DNA of 64,000 nt from Kordiimonas lipolytica (GTDB taxonomy: Bacteria; Pseudomonadota; Alphaproteobacteria; Sphingomonadales; Kordiimonadaceae): assembly GCF_001550065.1 (NCBI RefSeq), contig NZ_LRUB01000032.1, positions 247,510 to 311,509 on the forward strand, given 5' to 3'. The translations under genes and the position numbers were made by a program. Shown piece after piece: positions 24,658 to 33,708 of this stretch (positions within the stretch are counted from its first letter, which is position 1; each line of letters starts with the position of its first letter). The notes below the pieces were generated by a model. The model saw only the letters and a list, made by a program, of their open reading frames with translations. It did no database searches and had not been told where the DNA came from.

Positions 24658-25539
24658 CTAGCCGCTGGCAAGGCCCGCCATGCGTGGGTCGCCCACCTCA
24701 GAAATCAGCGCCTGCTTCAGCTTGCCCAGCGCCTGCGCCTCCAGTTGGCGAACACGCTCCTTGGAGATACCCAGCTGATTACCAAGCACGGCCAGCGTCA
24801 CACCCTCTTCGCGGAGCTGACGCTCGCGAATGATGAAGCTCTCACGCTCTGTCAGGCTGCCCATGGCGCGCTCGATCAGCGCGGCCTTCTTGGCCCCATC
24901 GACATTTTCCATATATTCCTGATCCGGGCGCGGGCTTTCGCTCACCAGAAGGTCCTGCCATTCCTGGGCGCTTTCATCCGCCACCGGCGCGTTCAGCGAC
25001 CGGTCAACACCCGACAGGCGGCCTTCCATGGCTTCCACGTCCTTCAGGCGCACGCCCATTTCGTCCGCGATCTGGTTGCGGGACCCCATGGAAAGCGGCC
25101 GGTCCGGGTCAACACCCATGCGGGCCTTCAGGCGCTTCAGGTTGAAAAAGAGGGCTTTATGGGCGCTTGTTGTGCCCGTGCGCACGATCGACCAGTTCCT
25201 GAGAACATAGTCCTGCACAGCGGCGCGCACCCACCAGCTTGCATAAGTAGAGAATCTCACATCCCGCTCCGGCTCAAACCGGTAGGCGGCTTCCATCAGC
25301 CCCACGGTGCCTTCCTGGATCAGGTCAGCGACAGGCAGGCCGTAATGGCGATATTTGCTTGCAGCGGCGATGGCCAGGCGGAGGTGCGCTTCGGTCAGCT
25401 TTTTCAGCGCGTGTTCATCGCGCTCCTGCTGCCAGGAAAGCGCCAGTTCGCCTTCCTCATCCCGGTCCAGCATAGGGACCTTCATAGCAAAGCGAATAAG
25501 CTTCCGGTCATCACCGGTGGCCCAGTTTCCACGACTCAT
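24658..25539 (-). CDS. rpoH: RNA polymerase sigma-32 factor RpoH
   Basis: A 293-residue heat-shock sigma factor. Region 2 contains LIQEGTVGLMEAAYRFEPER and FSTYASWWVRAAVQ; the RpoH-specific box between regions 2 and 3 is HKALFFNLKRLK; and region 4 ends with GISKERVRQLEAQALGKLKQ. Alphaproteobacteria often carry more than one RpoH, and this could be either type. A GGGAGG ribosome-binding site precedes the ATG. Transcription ends at the hairpin just downstream. Confidence 0.94.
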   Translation of the reverse strand: MSRGNWATGDDRKLIRFAMKVPMLDRDEEGELALSWQQERDEHALKKLTEAHLRLAIAAASKYRHYGLPVADLIQEGTVGLMEAAYRFEPERDVRFSTYASWWVRAAVQDYVLRNWSIVRTGTTSAHKALFFNLKRLKARMGVDPDRPLSMGSRNQIADEMGVRLKDVEAMEGRLSGVDRSLNAPVADESAQEWQDLLVSESPRPDQEYMENVDGAKKAALIERAMGSLTERESFIIRERQLREEGVTLAVLGNQLGISKERVRQLEAQALGKLKQALISEVGDPRMAGLASG

Positions 25540-25672
25540 TCATTCCCTCCCAAGAATTAATGTGATCGATTAATGTCGCGCATTATGACCCTAAAAGATT
25601 CAAATTGCAGCAACTTTTTTGGGGATTCTTAGTTTAGCGTTCCTTTGTCACGGGATTGTGTCTTTCCATACG

Positions 25673-25711
25673 AAAAAGCCCGCCCCCGGGATCACCAGGG
25701 ACGGGCTTTTT
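25673..25711 (-). terminator. Rho-independent terminator of carD (symmetric)
   Basis: AAAAAGCCCG and CGGGCTTTTT form a 10-bp stem 19 bases apart. It has T runs on both strands, so it can stop transcription from either side. It lies 23 bases past the carD stop. Confidence 0.87.
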
Positions 25712-25733
25712 GAACGTGGTCTGAGCCGTTTGC

Positions 25734-26231
25734 TTAAGCGGCCAGCTCTTTTTCGAGCTTCACCATTGCTGCGGCTTCGTCGATGTCTTCGACCGCAGCC
25801 AGTTCACGCGCGAGGCGACCAAGGGCCGACTCGTAAATCTGGCGTTCGCTGTAGGATTGCTCGGGCTGGTCAGCGCCGCGGTGCAGGTCGCGCACCACTT
25901 CCGCGATGGAAACCAGGTCACCGGAATTGATCTTTGCTTCATATTCCTGCGCCCGGCGACTCCACATCGTGCGTTTGATGCGCGCTTTGCCCTTAAGCGT
26001 CGTGAAGGCTTCCTTGAGCGTTGCGTCCGAAGACAAGCGACGCATACCACTGGCTTCCGCCTTGGTCGTTGGAACGCGAAGCGTCATGCGCTCTTTTTCA
26101 AAGCGGATGACATAGAGCTCAAGTGCGAGACCGGCGATTTCCTGGGTCTCAAGCTCGGTAATGCGGCCTACGCCGTGCTTCGGGTAAACGATATAGTCGC
26201 CAACTGCATAAGGATGTTTTGATTTTGCCAT
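25734..26231 (-). CDS. carD: CarD family transcriptional regulator
   Basis: A 165-residue RNA-polymerase-binding factor. The N-terminal Tudor-like RNAP-interaction domain is clear (YAVGDYIVYPKHGVGRI, then LYVIRFEKERMTLRVP), followed by the helical DNA-binding part ending in KLEKELAA. CarD-type proteins stabilise open promoter complexes, including at rRNA promoters. AAGGA precedes the start. It lies between rpoH and fdxA, a neighbourhood seen in many alphaproteobacteria. Confidence 0.93.
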   Translation of the reverse strand: MAKSKHPYAVGDYIVYPKHGVGRITELETQEIAGLALELYVIRFEKERMTLRVPTTKAEASGMRRLSSDATLKEAFTTLKGKARIKRTMWSRRAQEYEAKINSGDLVSIAEVVRDLHRGADQPEQSYSERQIYESALGRLARELAAVEDIDEAAAMVKLEKELAA

Positions 26232-26581
26232 AGTGGTCCTTAGTCCTTCTTTACATTAGCCGGCCTACCTGTGTAGGGTTGGACGTCCTCTCGGGCATGC
26301 ACGTTTCCCCATTTGGGGTCGGCAGAGGCTGTCCGGGCGGGCAATAAAATTGCGCCGACCCTGCACTGGGCCAAAAAAAACCGTTGCTGCCCCAGCTCCG
26401 GGAGCGCAAACAGGCTTTAAAAAGCGTTTCAATTATAGGCGGTTCCAGCCACCACACAGCTAAAGGCTTGGCGCCCTTATTGCCGCGTCAATCACCGTCT
26501 TATACCACAAATTTCACTAATATGACAGTGGAAAGATGCCTGTATTTGGCTCTATTGCTGGATTTTAGACGATTTTACACG
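26232..26581. other. Intergenic region upstream of carD, no gene found
   Basis: About 350 bases between the carD start and the fdxA terminator. The part near carD is G+C-rich and must hold the carD promoter; the part beyond is A+T-richer. No credible reading frame or RNA gene was seen on either strand. Confidence 0.5.
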
Positions 26582-26611
26582 AAAAAGGGCCCCGCCGATA
26601 TGGCCGAGCCC
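26582..26611 (-). terminator. Rho-independent terminator of fdxA
   Basis: GGGCCC-C-GCC pairs with GGC-C-GAGCCC around loop GATAT (one mismatch, one G-U). On the minus strand it is followed by TTTTT, about 43 bases after the fdxA stop. Confidence 0.78.
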
Positions 26612-26653
26612 CTCAGGAATCATTGCTGCAAAAGCAATAAATCAGGCGAAAAA

Positions 26654-26989
26654 TCAGTCGCCCTTGCCTGGATTGGTCGACAGAAGCTCTTTCTTGCCTT
26701 CCTTGCCTTTCCAGTCATCCGCGTCAGCAGGCGTTTCGCCCTTGACCGTGATGTTCGGCCATTCCTCGGAATATTTGGTGTTGATCTCGAGCCATTCCTC
26801 GAGCCCGTCTTCGGTATCAGGCAGGATGGCTTCGGCCGGGCACTCAGGCTCACACACGCCGCAGTCGATACACTCGTTCGGATTGATCACGAGGAAGTTC
26901 TCGCCCTCGTAGAAACAATCCACCGGGCAAACCTCAACGCAGTCCATATATTTACATTTGATACATGCCTCAGTGACAATATACGTCAT
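26654..26989 (-). CDS. fdxA: 7Fe ferredoxin FdxA
   Basis: A 111-residue ferredoxin. The N-terminal cluster region has [18 protein letters not shown] and the second has [12 protein letters not shown], the pattern of one 3Fe-4S and one 4Fe-4S cluster. The acidic C-terminal extension (about residues 60-111) is typical of the FdxA group. I start it at the ATG at 26989 because it follows AAGGAGA; a frame ten residues longer exists but lacks such a signal. It transfers electrons in the cytoplasm, with partners unknown. Confidence 0.94.
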   Translation of the reverse strand: MTYIVTEACIKCKYMDCVEVCPVDCFYEGENFLVINPNECIDCGVCEPECPAEAILPDTEDGLEEWLEINTKYSEEWPNITVKGETPADADDWKGKEGKKELLSTNPGKGD

Positions 26990-27167
26990 GAGTGTCTCCT
27001 TAACTGTGCCTGTTCGCATTCAGCCGGGCTGGAAGGCGGCTGTGCGATATAATCATTAGTTCGCTTTATGCCCAAAACAATCCCCCCTCGCAACGCCTTT
27101 ATGTGCAAGCGATTCTTAACTCACGCGAATGTTTGGCTTGCCTAGCGGTCCAAACGTATGACTGGAC

Positions 27168-27196
27168 ATGTTAATGTTATGATGTAACATTAACAT
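27168..27196. promoter_or_regulatory. Large perfect palindrome upstream of lipoprotein gene
   Basis: ATGTTAATGTTA and TAACATTAACAT are exact 12-base inverted arms around TGATG, ending 21 bases before the lipoprotein ATG. It may be an operator for a dimeric repressor; no T run follows, so it is not an intrinsic terminator. Confidence 0.6.
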
Positions 27197-27217
27197 TCTT
27201 AAAAGATGGGGGCACTC

Positions 27218-27673
27218 ATGAATCGAAACCTTCGTTCATTCACAGCAGCATTTTTGTTATGCCTTTGCTTGTCCGCATGTGATTGGTCGGAGGAAGACAC
27301 CTACAGCCAAGTCTATGCCGATAGTGGCATCAAGTTTGGCGGGACATTTATACACATTAATCACCCAGTCACGGGCATTGAGATCACTCACGGCATAGAT
27401 TCATCGAATCTTCGTCTCACAATAGCCGAATGCTCAGGAATTTCCATTGACGGCACCTATAACCCCTTTGCCTTCCTGGGGAACTTTAAGTCTCAGCTAT
27501 CCCGTGAAATCGGCGAAGGAGTGTATGAAGGCACCGCGCCTGGGAGTTTTATATTTGTGCGCGAGATGGGACCTCGCAAGGGAACAGTCAACAAAACAAC
27601 CATCAGCCTCTCGTCGCAGGAGATGAGCTGTGGCCTTCGCTGGTTTCACGAAAACGTAGTACTTTATGAATAA
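27218..27673 (+). CDS. Hypothetical lipoprotein
   Basis: A 151-residue protein of unknown function. The signal peptide ends in the lipobox LSAC, so Cys should be lipidated and the protein anchored in a membrane facing the periplasm. The mature part is beta-rich, with two further cysteines that might pair. The start could also be the ATG at 27206. Composition is A+T-richer than its neighbours, and it lies on the opposite strand within a block of minus-strand genes, suggesting later insertion. Confidence 0.7.
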   Translation: MNRNLRSFTAAFLLCLCLSACDWSEEDTYSQVYADSGIKFGGTFIHINHPVTGIEITHGIDSSNLRLTIAECSGISIDGTYNPFAFLGNFKSQLSREIGEGVYEGTAPGSFIFVREMGPRKGTVNKTTISLSSQEMSCGLRWFHENVVLYE

Positions 27674-27679
27674 GGCGGC

Positions 27680-28072
27680 CTAACGGTCCATCAGCTTGTC
27701 GATGGCGCGGCGTTCGGCCTTGGTGGGGCGGCCGGAGCCTGCTTCGCGGAGCGCGGGGGCGGTTTTGGCTTCCTCGCGTTTGGCCTTCACCTGTTCTTCA
27801 ATGGGCGACAGGTCTTCATAAAGCGCCTGGGCTTCCGTGGCTGGCCCGCGGCGCTCACCACAGGCCAATACCTTCACCACGCGCACGTGCGGGCCTTGCG
27901 GGAAGGTCAGCACATCCCCGGGCGTAATAGTGGTTGAGGCTTTCTTTGAATGCTCGCCGTTGACGCGCACCTTATGCGCCTTGCAGACCTTGCTGGCGAG
28001 CGAGCGGGTTTTGAAGAAACGGGCGTACCAGAGCCAGAGGTCCAGCCGGATTTTATCGCCCGTTTCAGTCAT
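27680..28072 (-). CDS. S4-domain RNA-binding protein (Hsp15-like)
   Basis: A 130-residue basic protein. The S4 fold is visible as IRLDLWLWYARFFKTRSLAS and VRVNGEHSKKASTTITPGD, the pattern of heat-shock protein 15, which rescues stalled 50S subunits. A charged C-terminal tail follows (AKREEAKTA and beyond). It lies downstream of the SUV3-like helicase gene on the same strand, 129 bases away with the REP-like doublet between them. An RNA-metabolism role is likely; the exact target is not known. Confidence 0.85.
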   Translation of the reverse strand: MTETGDKIRLDLWLWYARFFKTRSLASKVCKAHKVRVNGEHSKKASTTITPGDVLTFPQGPHVRVVKVLACGERRGPATEAQALYEDLSPIEEQVKAKREEAKTAPALREAGSGRPTKAERRAIDKLMDR

Positions 28073-28090
28073 TCAGAATGCTCCACAGTT

Positions 28091-28152
28091 TCGTCATTCG
28101 CCAACTTGATTGGCGAATCCATGGACTCGCCGGTCAAGCCGGCGAGTGACGA
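28091..28152. repeat. REP-like inverted doublet (two nested hairpins)
   Basis: Two 31-base units face each other about the central palindrome TCCATGGA. Each unit is itself a 9-bp hairpin with loop TCAAG (CTTGA in the inverted unit): ATTCGCCAA/TTGGCGAAT and ACTCGCCGG/CCGGCGAGT. The units differ at six positions, all transitions and all arranged as three compensated base pairs. The outer ends TCGTCA and TGACGA match exactly. Confidence 0.8.
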
Positions 28153-28201
28153 TGGTAGTTACAGAGCGCATGCTGCCATAACAATGACGACCAAAGCGTG
28201 C

Positions 28202-31111
28202 TTATTTCTTTTTCTCAAGGGATTCCTTGAGGCCCGCGAGGGCTGCGAAAGGCGAATCCGGATCGGCTTTCTTTTCGCGCTTCGGTGGACGCGCCGTGTG
28301 GGTGCGTGGACCGGATGGCTTGCCACCCTTACCTTTACCCCGACGATCGCCGCCTTTACCCTGTGGCTTGCCACCACCCTTGCGTTCACCCTGTGGGCGG
28401 CCGCCTTGTGGACGTGCCTTGCGCTTTGGTGCCCAGGCGAAGAAATAACGCTCAACCAGTTCGGCATCGCCTTCAGCGGCTGCTTCAGCCTCTGGTGCTG
28501 CAGCCTCGGCTGGAGCCTCTTCGGTTTTGGTTTCTTCTGCGGGGGCTTCCTCAGCCTTGGCATCTTCCGCAGGCGCTTCAGCCGTCGCCTCTTCAGCCTT
28601 CTCAGCTTCCGGCGCTGCCTCTGGCGTTGCTTCAGCAGCAGCTTCTGGCGCGGCTTCTTCCTTCGCTGCTTCTTCTTTGGATGGCGCCGGCACCTGACGC
28701 ACTTCGTGCTTGTAGCCCGCAGCCGCCATCACTTCGGCGAAGTCTTCGCCAGACAGGCCCACAAGGCCCATGATCTCTGGCGTTACTTCGAACCAGTCGC
28801 CGCCCTGGCCCAGCGGCCGCACGGCGTCTGCGAGACGCTCGAGCATGTCCATACGAACGGCTTTCTTGCCCACAACGGTAAAGCCCGCGAGTTCATAGAA
28901 AGTGTTCGGGGCCGTGGCTTCCGTTTCCACCCACACCATGCCCGGTGTCGGCAGGCCCGGCAGGCCGTTCAGCTTGCCTGCCATCGCCCACATCATCAGG
29001 CGGAGCTCGATGGCGTGTGGCTTCAAGACAAGTGGAATGTAAAGCGAGGACGCACCAATGCGGATACCGAACCGGCGCAGGCCCTTGCGCGCTTCCTGGT
29101 CCAGCTGGCGAAGGTCGCCGTCCACTTCCGTGCGTTTCATCACGCCGTAGTTTTCAAGAAGGCGGTAGGCCACGCCGCGCGCCAGGCCCGAGAGCGGCGC
29201 CGCACCTTCAGGGGCCTCGGTCTCGCCGTTCAGTTCCTGCGCCAGCTTGATAAGCGGCTCAAGCTTTTCAGCGATCCGCGTGTCCAGCCATTCCTGGGTC
29301 TTTTCAACAACCAGGTCGGCGTTTTCACCCTGCAGAAGGCTTGAAGCAACCAGCTTCACGCGCGGGCCAAACAGGGCGCCGCTGTCGTGAACGGTCGCGA
29401 TCGGCGCGCCTTCCCACATGATTTTCGGGTTTGCCAGGCCTTCGGAAAAATCGAAGGAGAGCGTTTTATAGCCCACATTGGCGAACAGTTTCGCCCGGCG
29501 GGTCAGCTCTGCCTGCAGGGCGGTTTCCGCTGCAGCCTTCAGTGTCTTTTGTTCGTCCGGGGCGGCAGAGGCCTCCACGCGGAAGGAAAAACCGTTCAGT
29601 TCGCCGATTTCATGTCCTTCGACAGAAACCTGGTTCGTCTCGTTATCAATGCTCACGCTAAGCGTATCCCTGTGCCTAAGCGAGCGCATGAGGACCGCCG
29701 TGCGGCGATCCACAAATCGCTGTGTTAACTTTTCATGCAGCGCGTCCGACAAGCGGTCTTCCACACTGCGCGTTACATGGGCCCAATGGGCCGCATCCCG
29801 AAGCCAGCCTTTCCGGTGGGAAACGTATGTCCATATACGGATACTGGCAATTCGACCGGCCAAGGTATCTATGTCGCCGCTTGTATTGTCAAGCCGCTTG
29901 ACCTGCCGGGCAATCCAGTCATGCGGGATGGTACCGGCCGGCCCCATCAGGTCGACGTATATTTTGCGCAAAAGTGAAGTATGATCTTCCACGCTCAGCT
30001 TGCGGAAATCAGGAATTTGGCAAACATTCCAAAGCCTTTCGACAGATTCCTTGGTCGTGGCAAGCCTTGATATCTCATCGTCGGCGCCCAGCTTCTTCAG
30101 CGCCATCAGGTCAACCGTGTCCCTGACCCGGTGCAGGCCTTCGGTACTGACAGGCGCCTCCAGCGAGCGCACAAGCCGGGGAATCGTCGAAAAATCAAGC
30201 CGGTGATTCCGCCAGTAAAGCCGTTTGACGGGCTCGAACTCATGCTCTTCGATCTGGGCGATCATCATCGGATCCATGGGTTCACCCCCACCCCCGAGTG
30301 TCGAGAACGTCCCGTCCTTCTTATAGCGGCCGGCGCGACCGGCGATCTGCGCGGCCTCAGCAGCTGTCAGGTCACGGAAGGTGCGGCCATCGAATTTACT
30401 GAGCCCCGCGAAGGACACATGCCCGATATCAAGGTTAAGCCCCATGCCGATGGCGTCGGTGGCCACAAGGTGGTCCACTTCGCCGGAGGCATACATTTCC
30501 ACCTGGGCGTTCCGCGTGCGGGGCGAAAGCGCGCCCATCACGATGGCGGCGCCGCCCTTCTGCCGGCGGATCAGCTCTGCCATGCCGTAAACGTCAGATG
30601 AGGAAAACCCGACAATGGCGCTCCTGCGCGGCAGGGCGCGCATCTTGGCTGGCCGGATATGCTTCAGCTCTGAAAAGCGCGGGCGGGTAATGATCTCGGC
30701 TTCGGGGATCAGCTTCCTGATGAGCGGGCGCATGGTCTCCGCACCCAGAAGCAGCGTTTCGTGACGCCCGCGGCTGTGCAGCAGATGTTCAGTAAAAATA
30801 TGGCCGCGCTGTGGGTCTGCGGCCATCTGGATTTCGTCAATCGCGATGAAATCGGTGGCGGCCATTCGGGGCATGGCCTCAGCTGTGCAAAGGAAATAGC
30901 GCGCGCCCTCGGGCACAATGCGCTCTTCGCCCGTCAACAGCGCGACCTGATTTTTGCCCTTGATCGCCACCACACGGTCATAGACCTCGCGCGCCAAAAG
31001 CCTGAGCGGGAAGCCCATCAGGCCGGAGGCATAGCCCATCATCCGGTCCACCGCATAATGGGTCTTGCCCGTGTTGGTGGGGCCAAGTACTGCTTTGATG
31101 ATGCCAGCCAT
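28202..31111 (-). CDS. SUV3/MgpS-like ATP-dependent RNA helicase
   Basis: A 969-residue helicase. Walker A is GPTNTGKTHYA (about residues 10-20), the DEAD-box equivalent is AIDEIQMA, and later helicase motifs appear as VATDAIGMGLNLD and QIAGRAGRYKKDG, all typical of the mitochondrial SUV3 group and its alphaproteobacterial relatives. From about residue 825 a long Ala/Glu/Pro-rich acidic linker leads to a Gly/Lys/Arg-rich basic tail (about 890-950), probably an RNA-binding arm. It probably unwinds RNA in decay or ribosome-related processes. Confidence 0.9.
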   Translation of the reverse strand: MAGIIKAVLGPTNTGKTHYAVDRMMGYASGLMGFPLRLLAREVYDRVVAIKGKNQVALLTGEERIVPEGARYFLCTAEAMPRMAATDFIAIDEIQMAADPQRGHIFTEHLLHSRGRHETLLLGAETMRPLIRKLIPEAEIITRPRFSELKHIRPAKMRALPRRSAIVGFSSSDVYGMAELIRRQKGGAAIVMGALSPRTRNAQVEMYASGEVDHLVATDAIGMGLNLDIGHVSFAGLSKFDGRTFRDLTAAEAAQIAGRAGRYKKDGTFSTLGGGGEPMDPMMIAQIEEHEFEPVKRLYWRNHRLDFSTIPRLVRSLEAPVSTEGLHRVRDTVDLMALKKLGADDEISRLATTKESVERLWNVCQIPDFRKLSVEDHTSLLRKIYVDLMGPAGTIPHDWIARQVKRLDNTSGDIDTLAGRIASIRIWTYVSHRKGWLRDAAHWAHVTRSVEDRLSDALHEKLTQRFVDRRTAVLMRSLRHRDTLSVSIDNETNQVSVEGHEIGELNGFSFRVEASAAPDEQKTLKAAAETALQAELTRRAKLFANVGYKTLSFDFSEGLANPKIMWEGAPIATVHDSGALFGPRVKLVASSLLQGENADLVVEKTQEWLDTRIAEKLEPLIKLAQELNGETEAPEGAAPLSGLARGVAYRLLENYGVMKRTEVDGDLRQLDQEARKGLRRFGIRIGASSLYIPLVLKPHAIELRLMMWAMAGKLNGLPGLPTPGMVWVETEATAPNTFYELAGFTVVGKKAVRMDMLERLADAVRPLGQGGDWFEVTPEIMGLVGLSGEDFAEVMAAAGYKHEVRQVPAPSKEEAAKEEAAPEAAAEATPEAAPEAEKAEEATAEAPAEDAKAEEAPAEETKTEEAPAEAAAPEAEAAAEGDAELVERYFFAWAPKRKARPQGGRPQGERKGGGKPQGKGGDRRGKGKGGKPSGPRTHTARPPKREKKADPDSPFAALAGLKESLEKKK

Positions 31112-31302
31112 AAACTACGCCTGTTGGAACAATGGAATGGGCCGAGTTTTAAAGAACCGCGCCGATAGGCACAACGGAATAATAAGGTTGCATTTTACCC
31201 ATTAATTGAACCTTCATACTGTGCGCGTTAGTCTGTTGAAATGAATATGGAAATTCAGCCATAGCCCCTGTGGGGCATGTGTGCAGAAAAAAGTGCAAGC
31301 GA

Positions 31303-33060
31303 ATGAGCCAGGATAAAAAACTGAACAGACGCCAGATTCTGAAAGGCGCCTCCGCGCTTGGCGGCATTGCCGTGGCCGGGGCAGCGCTTGGTCAGGACAC
31401 CCCAGCGCCCCAATCCGGCGAACCCCCATTGCCGCGCCCGCAGGACCTGGCAGGTGCAGAACGGGTTTTGGCCGTTCAATATACGCCCGAAGAGCGCGCG
31501 CTACTTTTTGACAAGCTTGAGAATATGATCGACCGGGTGCGCGCCCGCCGCGCCAAGGTGCCGCTGGATAATGACGACGCACCGGCCTTGGTGTTCGACC
31601 CCCGTCTGCCGGGCGAAAAATACCTGATACAGGAAAACCGCGTGGAACTGGGTTCGGTTGATTTCGGGCCGATACCCGCAAGCGCGGACGACATCGCCTT
31701 CGCTCCACTGGCGGCACAAAGCCATTGGCTGAAAACCGGGCAGCTGACATCCAGCCGCCTGACGGACATTTACCTTGGGCGCATTCAGGCGCATGCGGGC
31801 AAGCTTGAATGCTTTGTCACACTCCTCACGGACAGTGCACGCGAAGCCGCCTACCGGGCCGATATCGATATTCGGTCGGGGCGCTACAAGGGGCCGCTGC
31901 ATGGTATCCCCTATGCGCTGAAGGACCTTCTGGATACCGCCGGTGTGCGCACCACCTGGGGGGCCGCCACCCACAAGGACCGGGTGGCCCTGACAGATGC
32001 GGTTGTAACAAAGCGGCTTGAAGAGGCTGGCGCCATCCTCCTGGGCAAAACAACGCTTGGCGCGCTGGCGTACGGCGACAAATGGTTTGGCGGCATCACC
32101 AGAAACCCCTGGAACATGGCCGAAGGCTCATCGGGCTCAAGCGCCGGATCGGCGTCTGCAGTGGCGGCGGCCCTGTGTTCGTTCGCCATCGGCACGGAAA
32201 CCCTGGGGTCAATCGTGTCACCGTCCGCGCGCTGCGGCACCACCGGCCTCAGGCCCACCTTCGGACGCGTCGCGCGCACCGGCGCCATGGCGCTGTGCTG
32301 GAGCCTGGACAAAATCGGGCCGATCTGCCGGGGCGTCGAGGACACCGCGCTGGTGCTGGGCACCATCAATGGTGGCCACAAAGATGACCCGAGCTCCTAC
32401 GACTGGGGCTTCCGCTATGTTGGCCGGGAAGCCGTGGCGGAAACGCTGCGCGTTGGCTATGACCCCGCCTGGTTCGGCGAGGATGCAACAGACCTGGACC
32501 GCATGGTGCTCGACCAGATCAAGGAACTTGGCTATGAACTGGTCCAGATTTCACTGCCGAAGCTGCCCTATAGCTCGCTTCTTGGAACGCTTGAGGTGGA
32601 GGCTGCCGCAGCGTTTGAGGATCTGACGCTGACAGGCCGCGACGATGAGCTCAGCTGGCAGGAGGCCCGCGCCTGGCCCAGCACGTTCCGCGCGGCCCGC
32701 TTCCACTCGGCTGTCGAATATCTGCAACTGACCCGCTTTCGCCGCCAGGTGATGGAAATGATGGCCGAAAAATACCGGCAAGTGGATATCATTGTCTGCC
32801 CGAATTTCGCGGGCGACATGCTGATTACCACCAACTATACCGGCCATCCCAGCCTGACCCTGCCTGTCGGCATGACAGAGCGACCCACCATGCCGCTCGC
32901 GGGCCAGGAGATAAAAGCCGGCAAGCCAAGAACTGTGCCGCACACCATCACGCTGTGGGGCAATATGCTTCGGGAAGACCAACTGATCGGCCTTGGCTGG
33001 CTCCTGGAACGCAACCTGAATTTCGCCAAGAACCGCCCAAGCCTGACCCTGCCATCATGA
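31303..33060 (+). CDS. Tat-exported amidase (amidase signature family)
   Basis: A 585-residue protein beginning with a twin-arginine signal (NRRQILKGASALGG), so it should be folded in the cytoplasm and exported. The amidase catalytic triad is recognisable: Lys in PYALKDLLDTAG, the cis-Ser in GSSGSSAGS and the nucleophile Ser in GTETLGSIVSPS. The substrate is unknown. I use the ATG at 31303, directly before the Tat motif. Its stop overlaps the macrodomain gene start (ATGA). Confidence 0.88.
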   Translation: MSQDKKLNRRQILKGASALGGIAVAGAALGQDTPAPQSGEPPLPRPQDLAGAERVLAVQYTPEERALLFDKLENMIDRVRARRAKVPLDNDDAPALVFDPRLPGEKYLIQENRVELGSVDFGPIPASADDIAFAPLAAQSHWLKTGQLTSSRLTDIYLGRIQAHAGKLECFVTLLTDSAREAAYRADIDIRSGRYKGPLHGIPYALKDLLDTAGVRTTWGAATHKDRVALTDAVVTKRLEEAGAILLGKTTLGALAYGDKWFGGITRNPWNMAEGSSGSSAGSASAVAAALCSFAIGTETLGSIVSPSARCGTTGLRPTFGRVARTGAMALCWSLDKIGPICRGVEDTALVLGTINGGHKDDPSSYDWGFRYVGREAVAETLRVGYDPAWFGEDATDLDRMVLDQIKELGYELVQISLPKLPYSSLLGTLEVEAAAAFEDLTLTGRDDELSWQEARAWPSTFRAARFHSAVEYLQLTRFRRQVMEMMAEKYRQVDIIVCPNFAGDMLITTNYTGHPSLTLPVGMTERPTMPLAGQEIKAGKPRTVPHTITLWGNMLREDQLIGLGWLLERNLNFAKNRPSLTLPS

Positions 33061-33572
33061 TCCGCGTGGTTGTGGGCGACATCACCAAGCTGGAGGTGGA
33101 CGCCATCGTCAACGCCGCGAATGAGGCACTGGCACCGGGCGGCGGGGTGTGTGGCGCCATCCACCAGGCGGCTGGGCCGGGCCTTGCGGCGGAATGCCAG
33201 GCTATCGGACACTGTGAGACTGGCCACGCCAAAATCACCGGTGGCCACGGCCTGCAAGCCCACCATGTTATCCACACAGTCGGCCCCGTCTGGCACGGCG
33301 GCGATCAGGGCGAGGCCGATTTGCTCGCCAGTTGTTACCGCCACAGCCTCGACCTTGCGGACAGGCACAAGCTCATATCCATCGCTTTTCCCGCCATCAG
33401 CACCGGCATCTTCGGTTATCCAATTGACAAAGCTGCCCGCGTGGCTGCGAACGCCATACAAGGCTGGCTTGATGAGCACCCCAGCACCAGCCTTTCAGAT
33501 GTACGGATGGTCTGTTTCAACGATGCCGACGCGCATCACTACAGCACGGCAACCGCAGAAAACAGCCATTAA
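33057..33572 (+). CDS. Macrodomain protein (ADP-ribose/O-acetyl-ADP-ribose hydrolase type)
   Basis: A 171-residue protein that is essentially one macrodomain. VVVGDITKLEVDAIVNAANE and GGGVCGAIHQAAG form the ADP-ribose pocket of the MacroD/YmdB type, and FPAISTGIFGYPIDKAA is the second conserved loop. Such enzymes remove ADP-ribose or deacetylate O-acetyl-ADP-ribose. The ATG overlaps the amidase stop, coupling a cytoplasmic ADP-ribose enzyme to an exported amidase; the reason is not apparent. Confidence 0.92.
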   Translation: MIRVVVGDITKLEVDAIVNAANEALAPGGGVCGAIHQAAGPGLAAECQAIGHCETGHAKITGGHGLQAHHVIHTVGPVWHGGDQGEADLLASCYRHSLDLADRHKLISIAFPAISTGIFGYPIDKAARVAANAIQGWLDEHPSTSLSDVRMVCFNDADAHHYSTATAENSH

Positions 33573-33575
33573 GGC

Positions 33576-33604
33576 TTGACCCCCCAGTGCGAATCGCTTA
33601 ATAC
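33576..33604 (+). promoter_or_regulatory. Sigma-70 type promoter of rpmB
   Basis: TTGACC and TAATAC are separated by exactly 17 bases, starting four bases after the macrodomain stop and about 100 bases before the rpmB ATG. Confidence 0.75.
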
Positions 33605-33708
33605 CCCGCGAGCTAATGCCGAAACGGTCTTAGCGATATTTGGTCATAAAGATTCGTCGGTTATGCCTAAGGCATTGAAAAACCGATAGAAAAACAAGGA
33701 TAAAGATC

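Noticed and set aside
27950..29344. 464-codon plus-strand frame across the S4/helicase border
   Set aside because: Its Trp/Phe/Cys-rich middle is the complement of the Ala/Glu-rich helicase linker.
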